Assembly: GCF_000243675.2 (NCBI RefSeq)
Contig: NZ_AHMM02000016.1
Span: forward strand, 1-64,000
Reading direction: 5' to 3'
DNA: 64,000 nucleotides
Source of the DNA: Leptospira inadai serovar Lyme str. 10
Lineage (GTDB): Bacteria; Spirochaetota; Leptospiria; Leptospirales; Leptospiraceae
Shown here: piece after piece, positions 29,568-39,291 of the stretch
Position numbering within the stretch: the first letter of the stretch is position 1
How the letters are laid out: the number at the start of each line of letters is the position of its first letter
Made by a program: the position numbers and the translations under genes
Notes under the pieces: generated by a model
The model's database searches: none
Seen by the model: the letters and a program-made list of their open reading frames with translations, nothing else
Told to the model about the DNA's origin: nothing

Positions 29568-30557
29568 ATGAATCGCGTTCGGATTTGCATAATATCTATA
29601 CTTTTAGCCTATCAAACCATAAATGCATATCCGAAGAGGGACGCAAGGGGAGAGGTTTCGGAAAATTATATTCGGCAGCAAGGAATCGTAGACATCAAGC
29701 TCCCGAAAATGCAGTACCGGGAAAATGAACCGGTGAAAGTCCTCCTGTCGGTCAGAAATACGGGAAACGAGGTCCTTCGAATTTTTCCGTACGGAAAAGA
29801 CCTTAGATCTTTTCAGGTGATCGTAAGGGACGAAGACGGTAGAACGGTAACGAAAATCGAAGAAGAACCGACGGTGGATCCCGTGCTTCGTCGAAGAAAC
29901 AGGGTGGAGAATTTAGTCGGAGACGAGGTAAAGGAAATCGTTCTGCATAAGGATGAAACTTTTTCAAAGGAAATCCGGTTAGATCGGCTTTACGAATTAG
30001 AAGCCGGAAAAAAATATTTTGTGACGGCCTACTTTTACCCGAACTTATCCGAATATAGGGACCATTTTGTGCGGTCTCAAAATCATCCGTATTTTTCCGT
30101 GGAAGAAAGACGAAAGGATTGGATTTTGCCCGGGGTTCCCTACCAGGATCCGGTCATCGACGGATTAGAACCGGAAGAAGTCATTCACTTGTTCTTGGGC
30201 GCCGAAAAGAAAGGGAATTGGAAATTACATTTTAAATGGATTTACTTTCCGGAGTATGTACAGGCGTACGATCGTTTTTCCCGGGATTGGGCTCAAGCAG
30301 AGGAATCCGAAAAAGACTTTATCTTGGAAGAATTTCGGAAATTCCTGACCGAAAACCGCGCAGGTGTGCTACAATATTATAAAATTCTCAGCGTGGATAA
30401 AATAAACTCTAACTTGGCGAAAGTAAGAGTCGCCGTGGAGCGTAGGATCAATAAAGTCCCGGTACGTTATGAATACGAGTTTACACTTCGAAGGGTTCCG
30501 GAAGAAACCGGGGCTTTTTGGAAGGTTGCCAATCTTTTAGCAAAGGTACGGAAATGA
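29568..30557 (+). CDS. Secreted protein of unknown function upstream of fliM
   Basis: 329 residues. A signal peptide (ICIISILLAYQTINAY, cleavage near 21) is followed by a beta-rich region at 45-180 resembling an immunoglobulin-like domain (KVLLSVRNTGNEVLRIFPYG, ELEAGKKYFVTAYFYP) and then an NTF2-like C-terminus (WKLHFKWIYFPEYV ... YEYEFTLRRVPEETGAFWKV). Those fold guesses are from sequence style only. The stop overlaps fliM by 4 nt, so it may be cotranslated with a flagellar gene, but no direct evidence links it to the motor. Confidence 0.68.
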   Translation: MNRVRICIISILLAYQTINAYPKRDARGEVSENYIRQQGIVDIKLPKMQYRENEPVKVLLSVRNTGNEVLRIFPYGKDLRSFQVIVRDEDGRTVTKIEEEPTVDPVLRRRNRVENLVGDEVKEIVLHKDETFSKEIRLDRLYELEAGKKYFVTAYFYPNLSEYRDHFVRSQNHPYFSVEERRKDWILPGVPYQDPVIDGLEPEEVIHLFLGAEKKGNWKLHFKWIYFPEYVQAYDRFSRDWAQAEESEKDFILEEFRKFLTENRAGVLQYYKILSVDKINSNLAKVRVAVERRINKVPVRYEYEFTLRRVPEETGAFWKVANLLAKVRK

Positions 30558-31579
30558 CCGAAATTCTATCGCAAGATGAAATCGACGCCCTGCTCAACGC
30601 CATCTCGAGCGGAGAAGTTAGCGAGGACGAGTATTCCTCGGTAGGCGAACAAAAAAAAGTAAAGATCTACGATTTCAAGCGTCCGGATAAGTTCTCAAAA
30701 GACCAAATCCGTACCTTGCAGATGATGCACGAAACCTTTGCTCGATTGGCGACTACTGGACTATCCGCGCAGTTACGAGCGCTGGTCCATGTTCACGTTG
30801 CGGCGGTAGACCAGTTGACCTACGAGGAATTTATCCGGTCCATCCCGAATCCAACCACGCTTGCAGTGATCAATATGGACCCGTTACGAGGCTCGGCGAT
30901 TTTGGAAATCGATCCCTCGATTTCGTTTACGATTATCGACCGTCTCTTCGGCGGCAAGGGTGAGACCGCTAAAATCTCCCGAGAGCTCTCCGAAATCGAG
31001 ATGAGCGTAATGGAAGGAATTATCGTTCGAATCCTGGGAAATATGAGAGAGGCTTGGTCGACTGTGATCGATCTCCGGCCTCGATTGGGGAATATCGAAA
31101 CAAATCCTCAATTCGCTCAGGTGGTTCCTCCCAACGACATGGTGGTCTTAATTAATTTGGAGACCAAGATCGGGGAAGTAGAGGGGTTAACGAACCTTTG
31201 TATTCCGTATATAACGATCGAGCCGATCATTAATAAACTTTCCGCTCAATATTGGTACTCTTCCATTCGGAAAGGCGAATTGGATGAGAACAGATCGATT
31301 ATTCAGGAACGGTTGGATCAGGTTCAGATTCCGGTGATAGCCGAAGTCGGATCAGTCGATATTTCGATTTTGGATTTTATGAATTTAACGGTCGGAGACG
31401 TGGTTAAGCTGGAAAATACCACTACTCGTGCCGACATGTTGGTGAAAGTGGGAGAGAGGAAGAAGTTCAAATGTCTTCCAGGGCGGGTCGGAAATCGTCT
31501 TGCGATTCAAATCGGCGATAGGGTGGAAGATATTCCGGACGAATTACTCGGATCTACTCGTTCCGAACAGGAATATTAA
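30554..31579 (+). CDS. fliM: Flagellar motor switch protein FliM
   Basis: 341 residues. The N-terminal peptide ILSQDEIDALL binds phosphorylated CheY, the middle CheC-like domain includes LRGSAILEIDPSISFTIIDRLFGG, and the C-terminal SpoA domain (about 255-330) packs with FliN. FliM forms the C-ring middle of the periplasmic flagellar motor. The ATG at 30554 overlaps the upstream stop. A strong terminator follows. Confidence 0.97.
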   Translation: MTEILSQDEIDALLNAISSGEVSEDEYSSVGEQKKVKIYDFKRPDKFSKDQIRTLQMMHETFARLATTGLSAQLRALVHVHVAAVDQLTYEEFIRSIPNPTTLAVINMDPLRGSAILEIDPSISFTIIDRLFGGKGETAKISRELSEIEMSVMEGIIVRILGNMREAWSTVIDLRPRLGNIETNPQFAQVVPPNDMVVLINLETKIGEVEGLTNLCIPYITIEPIINKLSAQYWYSSIRKGELDENRSIIQERLDQVQIPVIAEVGSVDISILDFMNLTVGDVVKLENTTTRADMLVKVGERKKFKCLPGRVGNRLAIQIGDRVEDIPDELLGSTRSEQEY

Positions 31580-31580
31580 A

Positions 31581-31614
31581 AAAAAGGCGGGAAGTTTAAA
31601 CACCCGCCTTTTTT
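31581..31614 (+). terminator. Rho-independent terminator after fliM
   Basis: AAAAGGCGGG and CCCGCCTTTTTT form a GC-rich stem followed by a T run directly after the fliM stop. The A run on the other side lets it serve the convergent ferredoxin gene too. Confidence 0.92.
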
Positions 31615-31650
31615 CTTCAATGAAAAAGAACGCTTATCAATGGATAAGAA

Positions 31651-31875
31651 TTACTTTTTCCAGTGAATGCACTCACCCGGGCATTCATCCATTTCTTTTT
31701 GAACGATTTTCCACTCCTCTTCCGGAATTGGAGCCTGGTTAATCTGATCTCCACCGATATGAGTTTCGGAAGTATCGTTATCGTCCATTTGAAAGTACTT
31801 GGGAAGGTTATCCGCACACTGATTACAGGAGGTGCAGTTATCCTTGTCTACATAGGCTATTTTAGTCGTTGCCAT
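31651..31875 (-). CDS. Small single-cluster ferredoxin
   Basis: 74 residues. CTSCNQC (14-20) and CPGEC (about 65-69) supply the four ligands of one [4Fe-4S] cluster, with one extra cysteine in the second group. The C-x2-C-x2-C spacing with a single distal CP is the layout of monocluster ferredoxins. The middle is acidic. It stands alone, convergent with fliM, so the redox partner is not evident. Confidence 0.88.
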   Translation of the reverse strand: MATTKIAYVDKDNCTSCNQCADNLPKYFQMDDNDTSETHIGGDQINQAPIPEEEWKIVQKEMDECPGECIHWKK

Positions 31876-32290
31876 AGGCTAGGTTCTCCTCAAAAGTTTC
31901 CTGACTGCTAGCGGAAAACGGGTTCTTGAACTACAGTTTCGATCCAGGGCCTGGAGAGCAACCCCTTTCTACCCGAAATTCTTGGGTAGCGCCAGGTTTT
32001 CCTGAAACGTTTCATAAATCTAAAATACGTCCAGTTCCGATCCCGGTACGAAATGAGAGCCATTTTCGAAAGAGGAATTCGGAATCTCGGCGAAGAATTC
32101 TCGCTCCAAAACCCGTATCTATCTGTACGAATTAGACCTTCGAAATAGCAAAGAAAGGCGAGAGTCCGCGAAAAATGGTCCTTCCGGAACTTTCCTCCTA
32201 ACCGGAATCGGTCCGGAAAAATGTGGACGGAAATTTATTTCATATGTATTCTTCCCGGAAAGCAATTTCCCAAGGGAGAAATAGAACTAC
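31876..32290. other. Intergenic region with no gene recognised
   Basis: About 415 bases between divergent ferredoxin and FecR-domain genes. A 69-codon plus-strand frame lies here but has no recognisable start site or family. The last 60 bases become AT-rich and probably hold the promoter of the lipoprotein gene, which has GGGAG about 11 nt before its ATG. Confidence 0.5.
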
Positions 32291-33220
32291 ATGAAACGTA
32301 TTGCTATCGTTTGCGTATTGATTCTGACGACGCTGGTAACGGACTGTCGTAAAGCGAAGGAAGATTTGCAGGGTGGAGTGATCACCTTTGTAAAAGGAAC
32401 CGTTAAATTATTCGACAAAGTCGGAAAGGAAAAGCCGGGAGCGGTGAATTCCTTTTTGCTTCCGGAAGATCGCATCGAAACCGGTAAAGATTCTTATGCC
32501 GATTTACAACTGGCCGACGGGGTCGTGATTCGGATCAAAGAAAACACGATTCTCGCCATGAAAAAGATCTTTGTGGATTCCAAAAACGGAGAGATCTTTG
32601 CGGACCTCAATCTGAATAAAGGGAAGATCTTTTCTAAAGTCGCGACCAAATTAAGCAAAACCAGTCAATTCAACGTTAGTACGCCGACCGTTGTGGCCTC
32701 CGTAAGAGGAACGGATTTCCAAGTGGAAGAAAACGGTAAGACCGCAAATACATTGGTGTCCAACGGATCCGTTTCGGTTACCGATGCGGACGATCCGAAC
32801 AAACAGGTAGTTGCGGAAGCAGGCAAGAAAGTCAGCTCCGACGGGAAAGAGTTGACGGAGGGTGAACTTTCGGATGCCGAGCGCCAAGAATTAGAAAATG
32901 ACTCCGCTACGATTCAATCGATAACGGAAGAGCAAAGGGCAAAAATTCAGGAAATTCTAAAGGATTTCCAAGAAAATAAAGCTCTGATACTCCAAGGACT
33001 GGAAGATCAAAAACAAAGAAATAAAGACCTAATCGAAAGCGCAAAAGAGGAAAATCGCAAACTTTTAGAAGATACTAAAAATGCCGGTAAGGAAGAAAAA
33101 GAGGCAATACGTAAATCGGGCGCCGAAGAAAAGGAAAAAGTAAAATCATCGATGGACGATGCTAAGAAAGATTTGGAGAACCAACGTAAGTCTCTGAAAG
33201 AACAAGCACTTCCAAAATAA
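32291..33220 (+). CDS. FecR-domain lipoprotein with a coiled-coil tail (LipL45-like)
   Basis: 309 residues. A signal peptide ends in VTDC (Cys19). Residues 28-160 form a FecR-type beta domain (VTFVKGTVKLF-like start, then IETGKDSYADLQLADGVVIRI and VVASVRGTDFQV). From about 190 the protein is a long charged coiled coil ending at the C-terminus. FecR-domain lipoproteins including LipL45 are common in Leptospira outer membranes; I cannot say whether this is the LipL45 orthologue. No sigma or TonB gene is beside it, so classical Fec signalling is unlikely. Confidence 0.78.
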   Translation: MKRIAIVCVLILTTLVTDCRKAKEDLQGGVITFVKGTVKLFDKVGKEKPGAVNSFLLPEDRIETGKDSYADLQLADGVVIRIKENTILAMKKIFVDSKNGEIFADLNLNKGKIFSKVATKLSKTSQFNVSTPTVVASVRGTDFQVEENGKTANTLVSNGSVSVTDADDPNKQVVAEAGKKVSSDGKELTEGELSDAERQELENDSATIQSITEEQRAKIQEILKDFQENKALILQGLEDQKQRNKDLIESAKEENRKLLEDTKNAGKEEKEAIRKSGAEEKEKVKSSMDDAKKDLENQRKSLKEQALPK

Positions 33221-33301
33221 ATAACGGACTCGCTTGGGAGCGGACGTCGGGAATTCCTTTTTGCATTCTTGGCGTCCTTCTTTTAGATCCTCGCGAGAAA
33301 A

Positions 33302-33565
33302 TTAAGATTCTTCTTTTTCCTTTAATTTAAAATAGAGAATTGTCGTAGTAAAAATTAGGGTAAACGCGTTTGCAAGGATGATCGGCAAATCTTCCCGGAT
33401 GATTCCGTAAGCCAGCCAAAGACCGACTCCGACGGATAAAACGACATACATGTTCCGGGAGATGTCCCGAGTTTTTCCCTCTAAAACCACTTTAACGACT
33501 TGGGGAACGAAAGATAGGGTCGTCAGAAGAGAGGCGAGGTAGCCGATCCAGCTTCCCGGTTCCAT
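33302..33565 (-). CDS. SemiSWEET sugar transporter
   Basis: 87 residues with three membrane helices, the exact size of a SemiSWEET. The PQ motif (FVPQVVK, Pro21-Gln22) in helix 1 and SRNMYVVLSVGVGLWLAYG in helix 2 match the family. SemiSWEETs work as dimers to carry glucose or sucrose across the inner membrane; the L. biflexa protein is a structural model. The gene starts 2 bases after queF. Confidence 0.92.
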   Translation of the reverse strand: MEPGSWIGYLASLLTTLSFVPQVVKVVLEGKTRDISRNMYVVLSVGVGLWLAYGIIREDLPIILANAFTLIFTTTILYFKLKEKEES

Positions 33566-33567
33566 TC

Positions 33568-33987
33568 TTACTTGCCTTCTAAACGATATTCTCTAGTAAC
33601 AACGGTTTTAATTCCGCCCCGAAGATTATAATCGCCTTTTACACGTATGAATTTCGGCTCCACGGATTTTACTAAATCCTCTAGGATTCGATTTACAACG
33701 TTTTCATGAAAAATTCCGAGATTTCTAAACGCTAAAATATATTCCTTTAACGATTTCAATTCGATGCAACGGTCCCGAGGGATGTAACTGATTTCGATGG
33801 TTCCAAAATCGGGTAACCCGGTTTTAGGACAAACCGCGGTAAATTCCGGTATGGTAAAATCGATTGTGTAATCCTTCCCTTCGTACACATTGGCGAAAGA
33901 TTCTATCTCGGGAAGTTTCAGGGCGGGAATATGATCCTGCCTTCCGTCATAGGAAGATGCTCCTGTTTCTTGTTGTCGGTCGTCCAT
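33568..33987 (-). CDS. queF: NADPH-dependent preQ0 reductase QueF
   Basis: 139 residues, the short unimodular form. The catalytic Cys53 is in FTAVCPKTG and Asp60 in LPDFG, with the NADPH motif ELKSLKEYI. The enzyme reduces preQ0 to preQ1 for queuosine in tRNA. It is followed within 2 bases by SemiSWEET and diverges from guaA. Confidence 0.95.
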   Translation of the reverse strand: MDDRQQETGASSYDGRQDHIPALKLPEIESFANVYEGKDYTIDFTIPEFTAVCPKTGLPDFGTIEISYIPRDRCIELKSLKEYILAFRNLGIFHENVVNRILEDLVKSVEPKFIRVKGDYNLRGGIKTVVTREYRLEGK

Positions 33988-34077
33988 TCGTCCTCCTCCG
34001 AAACCAGAGTTTTCCGGAGCTTCTCCCTGTGAATCCTTTTACTAAGCCGGTTCTCCGGATATCGGAACTCTCTCGCA

Positions 34078-35892
34078 ATGAACCAACGTAAAGTCATAGG
34101 CATCGTCGATTTTGGCGGCCAGTACGCTCATCTAATCGCTTCCAGAATCCGAAGATTGGGAGCTTATTCCGAAATTCTTTCCAATGAGGAATCCGAGGAT
34201 GCGTACCGAGGACTTGCCGGATTAATTCTTTCCGGAGGACCGGAAAGCGTTTATGAGGACGCATCTCCTTCCATATCGGCTCGGGTCTTCGATTTAGGGA
34301 TTCCTGTTTTAGGAATTTGTTACGGTCATCAATTGATGATGAAGCTCTTGGGAGGAGAAGTAAGAAAGGCGGGCGTTGCGGAATACGGTCAGGCATCCTT
34401 AGACTTGGATCCTAAAGACGGATCCGAGCTCCTGAAAGGATATACGGGCGGAGAAGTGGTTTGGATGAGTCATGGCGACGAAGTCGTTCACTTACCGAAA
34501 GGGTTTCGAGTCACTGCTTCCTCCGCGGATTGCAAATTTGCGGTCGTAGAGAATATCTCCGCCAGGAAATTCGGAATTCAATTTCATCCGGAAGTAACTC
34601 ATACCCAAAAAGGCAACGAACTCTTGAAAAATTTCATCCGGATATGCGGAGCTGAAAATACCTGGGATCTAACGCAGTATCTTTCCTTAAAAGAAGAAGA
34701 ATTACGCAAAACGATTCCACCGGATAAAAAGGTATTTTTACTCGTTTCAGGCGGAGTCGATTCCACCGTTTCCTATCTATTGCTTACCAAGGCATTGGGA
34801 AAGGATAGGGTCAAAGGAGTTTTGATCGACACCGGGTTTATGCGAAAGGACGAAGTTTTACACTTGGAGGAAAATTTGACTCCTCAAGGGATCCATCTCC
34901 ATGTGCACGATGCCTCCGACCTTTTTTACGAGAATTTAAAAGGAAAAACGGATCCGGAAGAAAAACGGAAGATCGTGGGCAATCTATTCTTACAAGCTCA
35001 GGAAGATTGTGCGAAAGAGTTGGGCCTGAATTCGGATGAGTGGCTCCTGGGCCAAGGAACAATCTACCCGGATACGATTGAAAGCGGCGGAACAAAGCAT
35101 TCGCATACGATTAAAACGCACCATAATCGGGTCGAAGCGATTCAGAAATTAATGGAAGAGGGGAAGGTCGTCGAACCGATTCAGGATCTATATAAAGACG
35201 AGGTTCGGGAATTGGGCACGTATCTTGGGCTTCCAAAGCAATTGACCCTTCGACATCCTTTTCCGGGTCCGGGCTTGGTCGTAAGAATGATTTCTCAAAA
35301 GCAAGATACGAGCCAACCGGTCCAGAACGAACTAGAAAGCATCCTACAGGAATTTCCGGGAGTTTCGGGAAAACTTCTACCTGTGGCTTCGGTCGGGGTA
35401 AAAGGAGATAGACGATCGTACGCGCATTGTGCCGTTCTTTCGGGGGAGAAAAGTTGGGAGGATTGGAATAAAATCTCCACTCATATTACGAACCGAAGTT
35501 CTTCCGTGAATCGCGTAGTCCTCTTAGTTGCTCCTAGTAAAGTCTCCGTGAAGGATTTACAGTTTTCCTTTCAGAGCCTGGACCTGGATCGGAAAAATTC
35601 CGATCTACTGCGTGAAGCGGATGCCGCAGTGGAAAACGTTTTACAAGAACGGAAAATTTACGGTGACATCTGGCAAATGCCGGTGGTTTTACTTCCTATC
35701 GGTAATTCTCCGGAAGAAAGAAGTATCGTTCTGAGACCGGTGAACTCACAGGAAGCTATGACTGCGAGTTTCTTTCCGTTGCAACCGGAAGTCTTACGGG
35801 ACTTGGAAAGAAATCTCCTTTCGATTTCCAAGATTCGCTATGTGTTCTTTGATCTGACGAACAAGCCGCCGGGAACGATCGAGTGGGAATAG
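34078..35892 (+). CDS. guaA: GMP synthase (glutamine-hydrolysing), long form
   Basis: 604 residues, about 80 more than E. coli GuaA. The amidotransferase part has Cys81 in GICYGHQ and His170/Glu172 in QFHPEVTH; the synthetase P-loop SGGVDSTV is at 224-231. The extra length lies in the C-terminal dimerisation part, after FPGPGLVVRM and before the ending KPPGTIEWE, similar in position to the insertion of eukaryotic GMP synthases. The enzyme converts XMP to GMP using glutamine. Confidence 0.96.
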   Translation: MNQRKVIGIVDFGGQYAHLIASRIRRLGAYSEILSNEESEDAYRGLAGLILSGGPESVYEDASPSISARVFDLGIPVLGICYGHQLMMKLLGGEVRKAGVAEYGQASLDLDPKDGSELLKGYTGGEVVWMSHGDEVVHLPKGFRVTASSADCKFAVVENISARKFGIQFHPEVTHTQKGNELLKNFIRICGAENTWDLTQYLSLKEEELRKTIPPDKKVFLLVSGGVDSTVSYLLLTKALGKDRVKGVLIDTGFMRKDEVLHLEENLTPQGIHLHVHDASDLFYENLKGKTDPEEKRKIVGNLFLQAQEDCAKELGLNSDEWLLGQGTIYPDTIESGGTKHSHTIKTHHNRVEAIQKLMEEGKVVEPIQDLYKDEVRELGTYLGLPKQLTLRHPFPGPGLVVRMISQKQDTSQPVQNELESILQEFPGVSGKLLPVASVGVKGDRRSYAHCAVLSGEKSWEDWNKISTHITNRSSSVNRVVLLVAPSKVSVKDLQFSFQSLDLDRKNSDLLREADAAVENVLQERKIYGDIWQMPVVLLPIGNSPEERSIVLRPVNSQEAMTASFFPLQPEVLRDLERNLLSISKIRYVFFDLTNKPPGTIEWE

Positions 35893-35944
35893 CCTGGTTC
35901 GTAGATTTCTATTGACACCTGACCCCTTGACGAAAACATACCTC

Positions 35945-36020
<76 letters not shown>

Positions 36021-36052
36021 GGCTGCTTGGGAACAAAACGCCTAGTTCTCTT

Positions 36053-36139
<87 letters not shown>

Positions 36140-36278
36140 TTTTGAAACTTCAACTTGCAGCGAATCGCGAAAGATTTCCTCAGAATCGGAGTAAAAAGTT
36201 TTCTAAGCCATCGGATTTTCTTAATCCGCTTGGAACATCCGTTTTTCTTTCGCTAAGAACCCCGGCGACAAAATCAAT

Positions 36279-38270
36279 TTATTGCTTAAAATCACATAAA
36301 TCACCGAAATCTAAAGCGGGTAAATCCATCGGTTTTGCAAGATCATAACCCAGCCAGTCGATCCTAAAATCTCGAAAGAAAACCCCTTCCGGAAATCGGA
36401 TAGAAGGTTGTAGCTTGGAAGTTTCCTTCCAGATAAACCTATTCCAACCCGGCGTTAATTTTATCGTTTCGGTTGCTAAATCGTTTTGCGAGTGAGACCA
36501 ATACAGTTGGTCTTCGTCAAAGGACTCGCGACCGATGACGGTAATTCTCATCTCTTTCGGAGGATTGAGAGCATTCGGTCGAATATAGATTCCGATTTGA
36601 TACGGCTCCTTTCGAAGGGTAGGAGGATTCGGAAATCGGTGAGTTAGGCATCCTTCGATTTGAGCGGAACTATTTCCCGAAGCATTCGGAACAGTAACGA
36701 CTTTTTCTAGGCGATTCGCTCTCTCCTTTGCAGCGATACGAAACGGTAAAATCCTGTCCTCTAATTGTTTCGCGTAGACCGGATCGGCCGACTTGACTTG
36801 TCTCGAATACGCCAACTCGGTCGGCGTTTGGAGTCGAAATATCCAGAAAGCTAGATTTAATAAAAACGGGACCGCCAATACGATTCCGGTAAATTTAACG
36901 GACGAGAGGGACGCTTCTTTTTGCTGTCCGAATAGAATTCCTGACAGCGCATAAAAAGGAAGCGCGACTTCGTCATCCAATAGATAGCATTGAAAAAAGC
37001 CCGCAACCCATAAGGACCCTACACCGATCAAGGATGGTCCTTTTTCGTCCGACTGAAAAACACCGATTCTACGAAAGAGAAAAAAGAAAAACAGGACGAG
37101 AAACACCGCACTCGTCCACCCACCGATAATAGCAAATTGGAGTAGATCATTATGCGCATGAGCATTCGGTGTGATCTCCAGTTCATACCAAAGCTGTTCC
37201 TGTTCGGAAATCGTTCTCTCCGAAATTTTCTTATGCGAGGCTTTGAATTTACCGCCTCCGACTCCTAAAAGCGAAGTGAGTTCTAAAATTGGGAGGCTAT
37301 TTTTATAAATCCAATATCTTTGGTTTTCCGGGGTTTGCACCTGCAGTGTTTGAGAGATGGTTCTCTGCAACAGCCAATTTTGTTCGTATAAGAATTTGGC
37401 TCCGGTTCCTAGTATCGCAATCAAAAGAACGCCGGCGAAAAGACTTTTTAAAAGAAGCTTTCCCGTGAACCGATACTTCGTTTCTAGAATCGATCGGAGT
37501 AAAATAAAGACGCAAACGAAGATCACTCCTAACCAGGCGGATTTGCTTTGGTTCAATAAGAATATCCAGGAAGAAACTAAAAGTATTCCGCTAAAAAATA
37601 GAAATCGCGCAAGAGAACGGTTCCGCAGGGATTCCCAAAATTTCGCGAAGATCCCGGGTAGGAAAAGTGAGACTAGCCCTCCGTACGTTAAATGCGTATT
37701 CATCAAACCGATCGGTAGATAAGTCTGTATTCCGAAAAGAAGACCGGCAGGGTGTTGTCTGCGATCGCCGGGTGCATTTTGAAATCCGTTCGAAATGAAT
37801 TTGCCTAAACGATATTCGCTAAAAATAGAAACGAATCCGGATACCAATAGTAATGCAAGGGAGCACCATAAGAAACGGCCCAGGAGCTTTGTGTTATCTT
37901 TGTTGGATGCATGCGCAGCTCCGATGGGAAATAAGAAACTTAACCAAAAATCTCCAGCTTCGGATTCTCTTGTAAAGCTTCTCCAAAAATGGGAATATTC
38001 TCCTAGGTGAACCAATGAGGATAAGAAAACCAGAAAATAGGCAGTCAGCACGAAGCACCAAGGAAGCAAAAACGGTCGCACTTTTTGCCAGCGGCGCTTC
38101 CCCGAGAGTAGAAAGGAGAAGATGGATAAACCTGCAAAAACTTGGGAGAAAGAAACCGATAGAGGAAATGCCGATAAAAAAAGAAGGAAGGAGTAGAAAG
38201 ACGCCCGCTCAGCGACGAAAGATAGGTCCTGAAATCTTAAATGTGGATTCTGAGAAGTCGGTACTCGCAT
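36279..38270 (-). CDS. O-antigen ligase/polymerase (WaaL/Wzy_C) family membrane protein with C-terminal soluble domain
   Basis: 663 residues. About a dozen membrane helices fill residues 20-470. The Wzy_C hallmark TPNAHAHNDLLQFAIIGG is near 375, at the periplasmic loop that acts on lipid-linked glycan. The last 180 residues after LNLAFWIFRLQTP are soluble and probably periplasmic, which is longer than usual. The family joins O-antigen to lipid A core or polymerises repeat units. It diverges from a glycosyltransferase gene, supporting an envelope sugar role. Confidence 0.85.
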   Translation of the reverse strand: MRVPTSQNPHLRFQDLSFVAERASFYSFLLFLSAFPLSVSFSQVFAGLSIFSFLLSGKRRWQKVRPFLLPWCFVLTAYFLVFLSSLVHLGEYSHFWRSFTRESEAGDFWLSFLFPIGAAHASNKDNTKLLGRFLWCSLALLLVSGFVSIFSEYRLGKFISNGFQNAPGDRRQHPAGLLFGIQTYLPIGLMNTHLTYGGLVSLFLPGIFAKFWESLRNRSLARFLFFSGILLVSSWIFLLNQSKSAWLGVIFVCVFILLRSILETKYRFTGKLLLKSLFAGVLLIAILGTGAKFLYEQNWLLQRTISQTLQVQTPENQRYWIYKNSLPILELTSLLGVGGGKFKASHKKISERTISEQEQLWYELEITPNAHAHNDLLQFAIIGGWTSAVFLVLFFFFLFRRIGVFQSDEKGPSLIGVGSLWVAGFFQCYLLDDEVALPFYALSGILFGQQKEASLSSVKFTGIVLAVPFLLNLAFWIFRLQTPTELAYSRQVKSADPVYAKQLEDRILPFRIAAKERANRLEKVVTVPNASGNSSAQIEGCLTHRFPNPPTLRKEPYQIGIYIRPNALNPPKEMRITVIGRESFDEDQLYWSHSQNDLATETIKLTPGWNRFIWKETSKLQPSIRFPEGVFFRDFRIDWLGYDLAKPMDLPALDFGDLCDFKQ

Positions 38271-38396
38271 AAAAGTGACCGGAAAAACCGTCGGTTATTC
38301 CGGTCGGATTTCCATAAAAAACCGCTGACAAGGAAAGAAAAGCTCTTATCCTGGAATCCCGATCGAAATCTTAGCTAGGATTTGATCCTTATATCC

Positions 38397-39290
38397 ATGT
38401 CTGAAAAATCGTTAGAATCCGCTAAAAGCACACACAAAAAAAAGAAAGGGTCGATTTCGAGCGTCTCTTCTTCCTCGGTCCAACGCTTTGCAAAAAAATT
38501 ATCCGTGGTCGTTATCACATATAACGAAGAAAAGAATATTGCGGATTGTATTCGTTCCTGTCGAGACGTTGCCGAAGAAATTGTAATCCTAGATTCCGAT
38601 AGCACGGATAAAACGGAAGAAATCTGTAGATCCTTTCCCGAAGTTCGATTTTTTTCCCAAAAATTCAGAGGGCATGTGCAACAAAAAAACGATGCCATCT
38701 CATTATGTAAGAACGAATGGATATTATCGTTGGATGCGGATGAAAGGCTAAGTGAAGAGCTGAAACAATCTCTTAGGAATTTTCTGGATACGCCCGATGA
38801 CGGGTCTATAGACGGACTCAAGACCGCTAGGCTTACGTTTCATATGGGGAGATTTATTCGGTTTTCGGGATGGTATCCGCAGACGAAATTTAGGATATTT
38901 CGAAAATCTAAAGCTAGATGGGCCGGCGAAAATCCTCACGACTATCTCGTAGTCGAAGGCAAAGGAATCAAAGCGACAGGGGATATCCTTCATTACAGTT
39001 TTAGGGATCTGGCCCAGCAAGTGGACACGATCAATAAGTTTTCCTCCATTGTGGCTTGGACCAGGGCGAGAAAAGGAAGGCGTTTTTCTTTGCTTCGGAC
39101 GATATACAAACCTTTCGGAAAGTTTCTAGAAATTTATTTTTTTAAACTAGGCATTCTGGACGGATTTCCCGGATTTACGATAGCGATTTCTTCCGCGTAT
39201 TCGACTTTTTTGAAGGAAGCGAAAATCTACGAATTAGGAAAAAAGCTGATTCAGAGACCTTCCAATCTTAGGGAAGATTACGAAGGCTAA
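38397..39290 (+). CDS. Family 2 glycosyltransferase (lipopolysaccharide core type)
   Basis: 297 residues from ATG 38397; an in-frame TTG at 38382 is also possible. The GT2 start VVVITYNEEKNIADCIRS and the metal-binding ILSLDADERLSEEL are clear, with SGWYPQTKFRIFRKSKARW typical of the WaaE/KdtX group. These enzymes add heptose or glucose to the LPS inner core at the inner-membrane face. The next genes include gmhA, which makes heptose precursor. Confidence 0.88.
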   Translation: MSEKSLESAKSTHKKKKGSISSVSSSSVQRFAKKLSVVVITYNEEKNIADCIRSCRDVAEEIVILDSDSTDKTEEICRSFPEVRFFSQKFRGHVQQKNDAISLCKNEWILSLDADERLSEELKQSLRNFLDTPDDGSIDGLKTARLTFHMGRFIRFSGWYPQTKFRIFRKSKARWAGENPHDYLVVEGKGIKATGDILHYSFRDLAQQVDTINKFSSIVAWTRARKGRRFSLLRTIYKPFGKFLEIYFFKLGILDGFPGFTIAISSAYSTFLKEAKIYELGKKLIQRPSNLREDYEG

Positions 39291-39291
39291 A

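Noticed and set aside
31926..32135. 69-codon open frame between ferredoxin and the FecR lipoprotein
   Set aside because: No ribosome site, no recognisable family, and biased composition.
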